A stretch of 64,000 nucleotides of DNA from Chthoniobacter sp. GTDB lineage: Bacteria > Verrucomicrobiota > Verrucomicrobiia > Chthoniobacterales > Chthoniobacteraceae. Positions 1 through 8,700 of the stretch are shown piece by piece (the first letter of the stretch is position 1; every line of letters begins with the position of its first letter). A program made the position numbers and the translations under genes. The stretch is taken from contig JAIOPH010000037.1 in assembly GCA_021414005.1 (NCBI GenBank), forward strand, positions 169,266 to 233,265, read 5' to 3'. Below the pieces are notes generated by a model. The model had not been told where the DNA came from. It saw only the letters and a list, made by a program, of their open reading frames with translations, and did no database searches.

Positions 1-1353
1 GACAAGTTTGTCGCGGGCGTGCAGGTTTTGTTTTTTCTGCTGGCGGTCATGGTCAGCTACTTTACGGCGCGGCGTTTGTTCGACGACCGCCTCGCAGCGT
101 TCGCAGCGTGCATGATGTTGATTTGCGAGCGGTTTTGGGAGTTTTCGATGTCCGGTTTGCCCCAGATGCTGATGCTTTTCCTCTTCAGTTGCGCGGCGTA
201 TGCCATGGTCCGGGCGATCGAGCAAAAATATGTCAGCAAGTCGCCGATCGGCTGGCTCTCCACGGCGGCGTTCTGTTTCGGTCTGCTCGGCCTGACTCAT
301 GGGATCACGATTTGGATTTTTGCCGGCGCGCTGATCTTCGTGCTGCTGTTCTTTCGTCCCCTCGGACGCGATGTCGTCATCATGGCGGTGATTTTCCTAG
401 CCATGTACACACCGTGGATGATGCGAAATTACGAAGTCTGCGGGTCGCCGGTTGGCTTGGGCTGGTACTCCGGGCTGCACATGCTCCGAGGGACCGAAGC
501 GAGCCTCATGCGCGGCCTCGAAGTTTCGCTCAGCGAGCTTTCACCGCTGACTTTTCGCAGCAAAGTGCAGTCGGAAACCGTTGATCAGATGGGTTCGCTT
601 TACACATTTCTGGGACAGTCGTTGATGGCTCCGGTCTTTTTCCTTTCGCTGCTGCACATCTTTAAACGCCCCGAGACCGCCCACTTTCGTTGGGCGATCT
701 TTTGCATGTGGCTGAGTGCCGTTCTGGGCATGTCCGTTTTTGGCATGCCGGACCGCGGCGGGCTGCCCGCCAATGATCTCCATGTGCTCTTCATCCCGCT
801 GATGGTCTGCTACGGCCTCGCCTTCGTGCTCGTGATGTGGACTCGGCTGGAGATCAATATCAAGCTGGTGCGCCTCGCCTTTCTCAGCCTGCTGTTTTTC
901 CTCTCGTCGCTGCCCTTCATCGACCACACGCTCGCCCGCCTTCGGGGTGGGGCGATGCCCGTGGTCTGGCCGCCGTATGTGCCGCCGTATATTTCGCTGT
1001 TGCGGACGTGGACGGTGGAAAAGGAAGTCATCGCCTCCGACATGCCGTGGGCCGTGGCGTGGTATGCCGATCGCAAAAGCCTGTGGCTGCCGAAGACCAT
1101 TCAGGACTTCGTTACGCTCAATGATTACAAGTCGCTCAAAGGCGAAATCGTGGGCGTGTATCTCACGCCGGTATCGGGCAACCGCGGCTTCCTCAATGAC
1201 ATTGTGAAGGGCGAATACAGCGAGTGGGCACCGTTCATTTTGCGCAACGTTCAGGCCCGCGAATTCCCGCTCAAAGTCTCGACCGTCATGCCCATCGACA
1301 ACGAATGCATCTTTTACTCCGACCGCGACCGCTGGACGATCCGCGAGGACTAA
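1..1353 (+). CDS. Polytopic membrane protein, GT39-like glycosyltransferase (5' truncated by window)
   Basis: The frame is open from base 1, so the GTG at 19 is probably internal and the gene begins outside the window. The visible 450 residues show about eight to ten hydrophobic segments. An early segment ends in LLAVMVSYFTARRLF, the kind of helix followed by an ARRLF/ARRLY turn seen in dolichyl-phosphate-mannose:protein mannosyltransferase-like (GT39/ArnT) proteins. The last ~120 residues form a soluble domain with no obvious motif. The N-terminal catalytic acidic loop that would identify the family lies upstream of the window. The role is inferred from topology only: lipid-linked sugar transfer at the inner membrane. 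It ends 12 bp before xseB. Confidence 0.6.
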   Translation, partial: DKFVAGVQVLFFLLAVMVSYFTARRLFDDRLAAFAACMMLICERFWEFSMSGLPQMLMLFLFSCAAYAMVRAIEQKYVSKSPIGWLSTAAFCFGLLGLTHGITIWIFAGALIFVLLFFRPLGRDVVIMAVIFLAMYTPWMMRNYEVCGSPVGLGWYSGLHMLRGTEASLMRGLEVSLSELSPLTFRSKVQSETVDQMGSLYTFLGQSLMAPVFFLSLLHIFKRPETAHFRWAIFCMWLSAVLGMSVFGMPDRGGLPANDLHVLFIPLMVCYGLAFVLVMWTRLEINIKLVRLAFLSLLFFLSSLPFIDHTLARLRGGAMPVVWPPYVPPYISLLRTWTVEKEVIASDMPWAVAWYADRKSLWLPKTIQDFVTLNDYKSLKGEIVGVYLTPVSGNRGFLNDIVKGEYSEWAPFILRNVQAREFPLKVSTVMPIDNECIFYSDRDRWTIRED

Positions 1354-1365
1354 AGGTTTGCGCCC

Positions 1366-1677
1366 ATGCCGCCCCGAGCCAAGATTCCTGCCGTGTCCGC
1401 CAAATCCACCGAACCCACGCCCAGCTTTGAAGCGGCCATCGGGCGCCTCGAAGCGGTGGTCGAGGAGATGGGTTCCGACAACCTGCCGCTCGAAGACCTC
1501 ATCAAGCTTTACGAGGAAGGCGTGAGGCTCATCAAGGTCTGCGAGCAAAAGCTTGGCGCCGTGGAAAAGCGCGTGGAAATCCTCATGGACCAGACCGACG
1601 GCGATGCGGTGCTCGCGCCTTTCGACCCCGAGAAAAAAGCGGTCGCCGGCCCGCGCGAAGACGTTAGCCTTTTTTAA
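1366..1677 (+). CDS. xseB: Exodeoxyribonuclease VII small subunit
   Basis: 103 residues, slightly longer than usual for XseB (~80 aa) because of a basic/proline-rich N-terminal extension of about 20 residues. The core, from about residue 23, has the family pattern SFEAAIGRLEAVVEEM followed by LPLEDLIKLYEEGVRL and a C-terminal helix with C-x-KL-x-x-VEKRVE. XseB binds the large subunit XseA to form the nuclease that degrades single-stranded DNA. XseA is not nearby. The gene lies 9 bp upstream of dxs, an xseB-dxs neighbourhood common in bacteria that suggests co-transcription. Confidence 0.93.
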   Translation: MPPRAKIPAVSAKSTEPTPSFEAAIGRLEAVVEEMGSDNLPLEDLIKLYEEGVRLIKVCEQKLGAVEKRVEILMDQTDGDAVLAPFDPEKKAVAGPREDVSLF

Positions 1678-1686
1678 CCTATCGAC

Positions 1687-3606
1687 ATGCCCAAGCCGCT
1701 TCTGCCCACCATCCACTCGCCCGCCGACATCAAAGCCATCGCCGAGCAAGACCTGCCGCAACTCGCCCAGGAAGTGCGCGACGAACTCGTCCGCGTGCTT
1801 TCCGAAGAAAACCCGACCTCTGTCGGCGGTCATCTCGGGCCAAATCTCGGCGTCGTTGAACTGACCATCGCGCTGCATCGCGTCTTTGAAACGCCGAAGG
1901 ACAAATTTGTCTTCGACGTCTCGCATCAGGGCTACGTCCACAAGCTTTTCACCGGCCGCCGCGAGCGTTTCGGTACCATGCGTCAGTACGAGGGACTCAA
2001 CGGCTTCCTCCTCCGCAGCGAGAGCGAGCACGACTGCTATGGTGCGGGCCACGCCGGGACCGCGCTCAGCGCCGCGCTCGGCATGGCCGTGGGTCGCGAC
2101 CGGCGCGGCTCGGATGAAAGCGTGGTCTGCATCGCGGGCGACGCCGCCTTTACCTGCGGCGTGAGCTACGAGGCGCTGAACAACGTCGCCGACTCGACGA
2201 AGAAGTTCATCGTCGTCCTCAACGACAACGAGTGGTCCATCGCGAAAAACGTGGGTGCCATCGCCAGTTACTTCAACAAGATCGCCACCCATCCGACCTA
2301 CGCGCACCTCCATGAGAAGGCCGCGAGCTTCGTCGAAATGCTGGGCGGAAAATTTGCCAAGGAACTCGTGCACAAAGTCGAGGCGGGCGTCAAAAACGTG
2401 CTTCTCCCGAGCGTCATGTTCGAGGACCTCGGCCTCCGCTATTACGGCCCCATCGACGGGCACGACATTCCGCTGCTCATCAAAACCTTCGAGTTTCTCA
2501 AAACCCAAAACGAGCCCGTCCTCCTGCACATCCTTACGCAGAAGGGGAAAGGCTACGCGCCGGCGCTGGAGAAGCCGGACAAGTTTCACGGCCTCGGAAA
2601 ATTCGAGCCCAAGACCGGCGCGACCGCCTCCACCGGCACGCCCACCTACTCCGAGCTTTTCGGCAAGACGCTCGCCAAATTCGCCGACAACAACAACAAG
2701 CTCTGCGCCATCACCGGCGCCATGCCCACCGGCACCGGCCTCGTCCATTTTGCCGCGAAACATCCCGACAAATACTACGACGTCGGCATCGCCGAGGAGC
2801 ACGCCGCGCTTTTCGCCTGCGGCCTCGCTACCCAGGGCTTCAAGCCCTTCCTCGCCATCTATTCCACCTTCATGCAGCGCGCCTACGACATGATCGTTCA
2901 CGACATGGCGCTGCAAAATCTCAACGTCGCGCTTTGTATGGACCGCGGTGGCCTCAGCGGCGACGACGGCCCCACCCACCACGGCCTCTTTGACATCGGC
3001 TACCTCCGCCACATCCCGAACCTCGTCCACATGCAGCCGCGGGATGAGGACGAGTTCGTGGACATGCTCTGGACCATGGTCCACTACACCGCGGGCCCGA
3101 TCGCCATCCGCTATCCGCGTGGCATCGGCACCGGTGTCGTGCCCAAAGAGCAGCCGAAACTCCTGGAGATCGGCAAAGCCGAAGTCGTCAAACACGGCAC
3201 CCGCGTCGCCCTTTTCGGCCTCGGTGGCATGTGCCAGATGGCCGGGGAAGCCGCCGCGCAACTCGAAGCCCAGGGCATCTCAGCCGCCGTCATCAATCCT
3301 CGCTGGATCAAGCCCCTCGACACCGGCACCCTCGAGTTTTTCGCCCGCAGCGTCGATGTCATCTGCACCCTCGAAGACCACGTCCTGCACAACGGCTTCG
3401 GCTGCGCCATCATCGAGCACCTCAACGATGCCGGTATCAAAACGCCCGTTGTTCGCGTCGGCTGGCCCGACCAGTTCATCGAGCACGGCGCTGTGGAGAT
3501 CCTCCGAAAAAAGCACGGCCTCACCGCCGAAGCTGCCGTCGAAAAAGTCCTTGCCGCCCTCGCCACCGCCAAGCCCGCGAAAAGCCCGGCGAAGAGCTTC
3601 GCCTAG
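1687..3606 (+). CDS. dxs: 1-deoxy-D-xylulose-5-phosphate synthase
   Basis: 639 aa, normal for DXS, the thiamine-diphosphate enzyme that condenses pyruvate and glyceraldehyde 3-phosphate in the first step of the MEP isoprenoid pathway. Visible blocks: GGHLGPNLG near residue 55, GDAAFT plus LNDNEWSI (ThDP/Mg site) near 155-185, GPIDGHD near 255, the transketolase pyrimidine-domain glutamate in DVGIAEEHAA near 360, GDDGPTHHG near 420 and IRYPRG near 475. Several positions differ from the enterobacterial sequence (DVSHQGY for DVGHQAY, GDAA for GDGA, GAGHAGT for SVGHSST). They keep the fold signatures and probably reflect the lineage. The C-terminal tail is Ala/Lys-rich. The gene ends with TAG. 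Confidence 0.93.
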   Translation: MPKPLLPTIHSPADIKAIAEQDLPQLAQEVRDELVRVLSEENPTSVGGHLGPNLGVVELTIALHRVFETPKDKFVFDVSHQGYVHKLFTGRRERFGTMRQYEGLNGFLLRSESEHDCYGAGHAGTALSAALGMAVGRDRRGSDESVVCIAGDAAFTCGVSYEALNNVADSTKKFIVVLNDNEWSIAKNVGAIASYFNKIATHPTYAHLHEKAASFVEMLGGKFAKELVHKVEAGVKNVLLPSVMFEDLGLRYYGPIDGHDIPLLIKTFEFLKTQNEPVLLHILTQKGKGYAPALEKPDKFHGLGKFEPKTGATASTGTPTYSELFGKTLAKFADNNNKLCAITGAMPTGTGLVHFAAKHPDKYYDVGIAEEHAALFACGLATQGFKPFLAIYSTFMQRAYDMIVHDMALQNLNVALCMDRGGLSGDDGPTHHGLFDIGYLRHIPNLVHMQPRDEDEFVDMLWTMVHYTAGPIAIRYPRGIGTGVVPKEQPKLLEIGKAEVVKHGTRVALFGLGGMCQMAGEAAAQLEAQGISAAVINPRWIKPLDTGTLEFFARSVDVICTLEDHVLHNGFGCAIIEHLNDAGIKTPVVRVGWPDQFIEHGAVEILRKKHGLTAEAAVEKVLAALATAKPAKSPAKSFA

Positions 3607-3800
3607 CACTCAGGCTTCATGCGCTGCACCGCCGGTGAAATGGAACGCGGCTCATCGACGTGAGCTTGCGCTGAAATTTTCCGGGACACCGCGCGGGGAC
3701 ATTTCGGTGCCATCTCCCCGATGCCCCGTGGTTTCTAAAGTAAGGAGTGGCTTCCCGCGGCGCGTCGGGTAATTCCTTGGCCCGCATCCCCGATTTTTTC

Positions 3801-4676
3801 ATGGCCAAACCACCTACCGACCGCGCCGAGTCGCTCATTGAAGCGCTGCCTTACATCCAGAAATTCCGCGGCGAACTTTTCGTCATCAAATACGGCGGCA
3901 GCGCAATGGAGGATGAGCAAGTCATCGAGCGTTTTCTGCGCGATGTGGTTTTTCTGGAAGCGGTGGGGATCAACCCAGTGCTCATCCATGGCGGGGGCAA
4001 GGCGATCACGCAGCGCATGCGCGACGCGGGGCAAAAGGCGCGGTTTGTGAATGGGCTGCGCGTGACGGATGCGGAGGCCATCCACATCGTGGAGGAGGTG
4101 CTGGATACGGTGATCAATCCGGGGATCGTGACCCAGCTCAACGCGCTCGGTGGGCAGGCCGTGGGCATCCCCGGCAAGCAAGTGCTGGTGGGCCGTCGGC
4201 TGCCGCCGCAGACTGAGGGCAAGACCACTGCGGTGGATCTCGGCTACGTCGGCGAAGTCGTCGAAGTGCGGCTCGACGACATCCTCGCGGCCGTCGCGCG
4301 TGAGCATGTACCGGTCATTTCACCGCTGGCGAAGGATGCGGACGGCGTGGTGCTGAACATCAACGCCGACATCGCCGCCGGAACCATCGCCGGACGGCTG
4401 CAGGCGGCAAAGATGATCTACCTCTCGGATGTGCCTGGCATCATGCGCGATCCCATGGAAAAGGATTCGCTGATCCCATCGGTGAACGCGGAGAAGATCG
4501 AGCAACTCATCGAGGACGAGATCATCGTCGGCGGAATGATCCCGAAAGTGGAAAGCGCCGTGCAAGCTCTGGAGCGCGGTGTGAAAAAGATCCACTTCAT
4601 CGATGGGCGCACCCCGCACGCCCTGTTGCTGGAGATATTCACGAACACCGGAATCGGCACGGAGATCATTCCATAG
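3801..4676 (+). CDS. argB: Acetylglutamate kinase
   Basis: 291 aa from the ATG at 3801. A GTG at 3747 would add 18 residues not typical of the family. It phosphorylates N-acetylglutamate, the second step of arginine biosynthesis. Family signatures: KYGGSAM near residue 32, the glycine-rich HGGGKAI near 65, a central conserved IN-x-D block, YLSDVPGIM near 210 and GGMIPKVESA near 250. The 194 bp between dxs and this start contain no gene or clear terminator. No other arg gene is adjacent, but the next gene downstream is an arginase-superfamily protein. Confidence 0.95.
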   Translation: MAKPPTDRAESLIEALPYIQKFRGELFVIKYGGSAMEDEQVIERFLRDVVFLEAVGINPVLIHGGGKAITQRMRDAGQKARFVNGLRVTDAEAIHIVEEVLDTVINPGIVTQLNALGGQAVGIPGKQVLVGRRLPPQTEGKTTAVDLGYVGEVVEVRLDDILAAVAREHVPVISPLAKDADGVVLNINADIAAGTIAGRLQAAKMIYLSDVPGIMRDPMEKDSLIPSVNAEKIEQLIEDEIIVGGMIPKVESAVQALERGVKKIHFIDGRTPHALLLEIFTNTGIGTEIIP

Positions 4677-4812
4677 CGGACCCGGAAAGATGCCGCCCAT
4701 GTCTGCTTTCACCCCGGCATTTTCGTCCTGCGGCGGAGGTGTGAGAAAACGGGACGTACTCGGAAAAATGCGACGGCGACGCGCGGCGGCCGCCCTGCCC
4801 ATTGTCTGCTAA

Positions 4813-5709
4813 GTGGCTGAGTCGCTGCACATCGATCTTGATGGCGCGTGGCCGCGTGAGGCCATCGCCGGCAGGTATCACGACGCCCGCGCATGGGGAC
4901 CGCGGCTCCGCTACTGCACGAGCGTGGAGGAGCTGGAGTCTTTCGCCGCCGAGATGCCCGGTGGAGGGAAGGCCTTCACGCTGTTTGGTTCGGGAGACTT
5001 TCACCATCTCACGGCATTGTGGGTTCGGCGCGTGGCGGAAAAAGTCACGGTCATTTCCTTCGATAACCATCCCGACTGGGACACGCGCCCGCCGCGCTGG
5101 GGCTGCGGCACCTGGCTGAACCGGGCGCTCGAATATCCGCATGTCGAGGCCGCGGCGATCTGGGGCTGCGGCAACTTTGAACTCAACTGGCCCGGCCATC
5201 TTTTCACCGACCGGAGGGCTCTCGACAGCGGGCGACTGCGCGTGTGGCCCTGGAGCGAGCGGCTGGCACCGTCAGGCCGGCGGCGTTTTCCCGGCATCAC
5301 GCCGCTCGACTGGCGCGCGCGTTTTCAGGCCTTCGCCGCGCAACTTGTGGGCCGGCGGCTTTACGTCACCGTGGATCTCGATTGCCTCGATGCCGCCGAG
5401 GCCGCGACGAATTGGGAGTCTGGCGTATTCACCGCCGCGGACCTCGCCTGGGCGCTCCGGGAACTCCGTGCGCACGGCGAAATCATCGGAGGCGATGTCT
5501 GCGGCGCGATCTCTCGCCCGCGCTACGCCCGCTGGGGCCAGCGGCTGCTCGCGAGGTGGGATCACCCGCGCCTGAATAAGGTGCGTCCTGCCGAATCCGC
5601 CGCTCTCAACGCTCGCGCGCTCGCCGCCATCTGGCCCGCGCTGACGCGGGGTAATCTGGATGACGCTGATGCCGCCAATCGCGCCCATAGCGACAACGAA
5701 TTTAAATAA
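4813..5709 (+). CDS. Arginase/agmatinase-superfamily (ureohydrolase) protein
   Basis: 298 aa starting at GTG. The four metal-site blocks of ureohydrolases are visible in order: GSGDFHH (equivalent of GGDHS), SFDNHPDWD (equivalent of DAHxD), VDLDCLD (equivalent of DxDxxDP) and EIIGGDVCG. They would bind a binuclear Mn centre that hydrolyses guanidino or related C-N bonds. The overall sequence is divergent from classical SpeB or RocF, and the DP proline of the third block is Ala, so the substrate (arginine, agmatine, formiminoglutamate or other) is open. It follows argB by 136 bp on the same strand, so a link to arginine or guanidino metabolism is plausible but not shown. Confidence 0.78.
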   Translation: MAESLHIDLDGAWPREAIAGRYHDARAWGPRLRYCTSVEELESFAAEMPGGGKAFTLFGSGDFHHLTALWVRRVAEKVTVISFDNHPDWDTRPPRWGCGTWLNRALEYPHVEAAAIWGCGNFELNWPGHLFTDRRALDSGRLRVWPWSERLAPSGRRRFPGITPLDWRARFQAFAAQLVGRRLYVTVDLDCLDAAEAATNWESGVFTAADLAWALRELRAHGEIIGGDVCGAISRPRYARWGQRLLARWDHPRLNKVRPAESAALNARALAAIWPALTRGNLDDADAANRAHSDNEFK

Positions 5710-5724
5710 ACCAAACCTATCAAA

Positions 5725-8700
5725 ATGAGTTTCCTTTCCAAGATGCTGGCAACAGCGGGCCTCGGCCTGATGAGTCTGACGAGCCAGGCCGCTCCTGATC
5801 TTAACAACCGGGCCGGGGCGATCAGCACCGTTCCCGGCGAGACAAAGCTTCAGGGCAGGCTGGATGGGGGAGGCGATGCGAATGTGACTTTCTATTATGG
5901 GCCGGTGGATGGTGGAACGACGGCCGCGTCGTGGGCTAATAAAGTGGAAGTCAAAGGGGTGAAGAGCGGCACTGACTTCGCGGTCACGGCCAGCAAGTTG
6001 ATCTTCGGTCAGACTTACTACTATCGGGCATTCGCGACCAATGCGAGCGGTGAGGGTTGGGCGAAGACCAGCGTCTCCTTCACGACACTCCGGCCGAGAG
6101 TGTCGGCCGCGGGAGCGGATAAGCTGCCGGTAAAGGCGGGCTTGGTCTGCTGGTTCGATGCCGCGGTCGGGGTGACGGCGGATGACAAGGGCGCGGTAAA
6201 GTCTTGGCAGGATCTCTCGGGTAATGGCCACGACGGCACTGTCGTAGCAGGAACCCCGGTATTGGCTCGAAATCAGATCAACGCAAAACCGGCGATACAG
6301 TTTCGGACACCTTCCGGGGTCTGTGGGCTGAATCTCGAAGGTCCGCTTATCGTGCAACAGCAATATGTCGTGTTGAGATCGCCAAACGACAAATGGAACA
6401 ATGATGGTTGCGTGCTAGGTCGCCGCTGGAAGCGGGCATCGAGTTATCGCTTCGGCCAGAAGTCCACGCGATTTTGGGGCGACCAATACCCGAAAGGCGT
6501 GGCCAAGGATGGCAAGAAACTATCGGAGCCGCCGTTCGACATGGCCTCGATCACGGAGTTTATGATCCTGAAGATCGACGTAAACGATGGTGATTTGAGC
6601 AAGGGCACTTATCAGATTGGAATGGCGGACGCAGCCTCGTGCGACATGGATGTGGCGGAGATCATGGGATTTCAAACTCCGCTGTCGCCGGCGGATGAGG
6701 AGTTGGTGGGCGGTTATCTGGCAGCGAAGTATGGCATCAAAACAGCCTATCCCGCAAACCCGGGCATGACTTCGGCCTGCACGCTAATCAATGGGCCGGC
6801 TACGGTTTCCGGCCCCACATCGGTGACCGTCACCGGGACGCTCGCCTCTCCCGGAGCGACTTATGATGTCCGCGTCTATTGGGGAACGACAGATGGCGGG
6901 ACTGATGCAACCCTTTGGGAAAACTCGGCACCGGTGAACTCATTTACCAATGCCAACGCGACCAAGATCATTCACACGATCAACGGCCTGGAACCGAGCA
7001 CGACCTACTACTTCACTTTCCGCGGAACCAATTCCGTGGATAGTCTCTGGGCTGATAAGTCGCAAAGTTTTCGAGCAGGCGGGGCTGTGGCCGTGGTGCC
7101 GACGCTGACCGTGAGAAATGGATTGGCGTGTTGGTTCGATGCGGGGGTCGGCGTCACCGCCGACGCCAAGGGAACCGTGCAGGCATGGAAAGACCAGTCA
7201 GGCAAAGATCGTCATGCGAAGACCGGCGGCGGTGTCGCTCCGATACTGGCCGCCAGTCAAATCAACTCCAAGCCCGCGCTGCAATTCCGCAAGGGATGGC
7301 TGGGGCTCGACGGCACTTTCTTCTCGAAAGAGCAGTTCCTCGTGCTGCGTTCGCCGACCGCGAAATGGAGTGGCGCGACGGGCCTGTTCGGTCGTCTCAA
7401 GGGACGCGGATCAAGCTATAACACATGGGGCAATGACAGCGGGTTCTGGACGGACGTTTCTCCGGCCGCGGTTTCCAAGAATGGCCATCCGCTGATTGTG
7501 CCGTTCGATTGTGCGCCGCTGACGAAGTTCATGATCCTGAAGATTATCGTAAACAACGCCAACGAAACCGAGGCGGCCTATGTCATCGGGAATAATGATG
7601 GGTTGACGCAAGGCGATTTCGACGTTGCGGAGATCCTTGCCTACGAGTCGATCCTTTCTCCCAGGGAAGAGGCGTTGGTGGGGGGGTATCTGGCGACCAA
7701 GTATGGAATCGAGACGACTTACCCGCCGCTACCGCCAGCCAAGGCTCCGGAACTCTCCCCCGGCGACCTGGCCGGGGTGAAGTATAGCTCCTGGAAGCAT
7801 TCCGGTTCGTTATTTCTCCTGACGACGCCCGATGGTGCGAATTTGCCTGCATCCGCCTCGGAGGAGAATTTCCCTGTATTAGTGCGGCTGAACAAGGATT
7901 GGTTCCCTTTCAACGAAGCGCAGCCCAACGGCGAGGATCTCCGTTTCGCCACCAGTTTGGGGGTGCCGATGGCTTTTCAGATCGACCAATGGGATGCGGC
8001 GGGCGGAACGGCTTCCGTGTGGCTACGCGTGCCGGTGATCAAGGGGAACGCGCGGCAGGAGATCAAGGTGTATTGGGGTAATGCCGCCGCAAAGAGTGAG
8101 TCGAGCGGTCCGGCGGTCTTCAATAAGTCCAACGGATACCTAAGCGTGTGGCACATGAATGAACCGGTGCGTGACGACGCCGGGACGGTTGAATCGAGGG
8201 ATCTGGGCAGCACTCCTTCTGCCGGAATCGTTGGTTCTTCGCGGCACTTCGGGGGGGGCAAGGGGATTTACTGTGGCGACAAGATCACGAGATATCCGTT
8301 TGCGTCGAGTCCGCACACTACCGAGGCTTGGGTTAAGGCAGAGAAGATGAATGTGACTCTCGTGGAGTGGGGCAAGGGTGGTGGTGCGACCTTGAAACTT
8401 ATCAGTTCGCCCGCCCGAGCGGCGATCACCAATGGGAAGGGCGCGGCCCAAGGCACGACCGTGTTGCCGAAATCAGAGTGGTTGCAGGTCGTTTACACCT
8501 ACGACGGTCAGCATGACCGAATTTACGTGAATGGCCGGCCCGACATGCCCGCTCCTACGTCATCCACAATCGAGGCGCTGATGCCGGTGCGGATGCAGAT
8601 TGGCAATGGCTTGCTCGGCGACTTGGACGAAGTGCGCGTCTCAAACGAGGCTCGCTCTGCCGACTGGGTGAAACTGCAATACGAAAACCAGAACCCCCTG

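Noticed and set aside
541..3261. A 906-codon open frame on the minus strand opposite xseB and dxs
   Set aside because: GC-rich shadow frame: its content is low-complexity (Asp/Val/Gly/His) and both plus-strand genes have clear family motifs.
3607..3800. Possible riboswitch or small gene between dxs and argB
   Set aside because: No recognisable aptamer core, hairpin with T-tract or credible short gene was found in the 194 bp.
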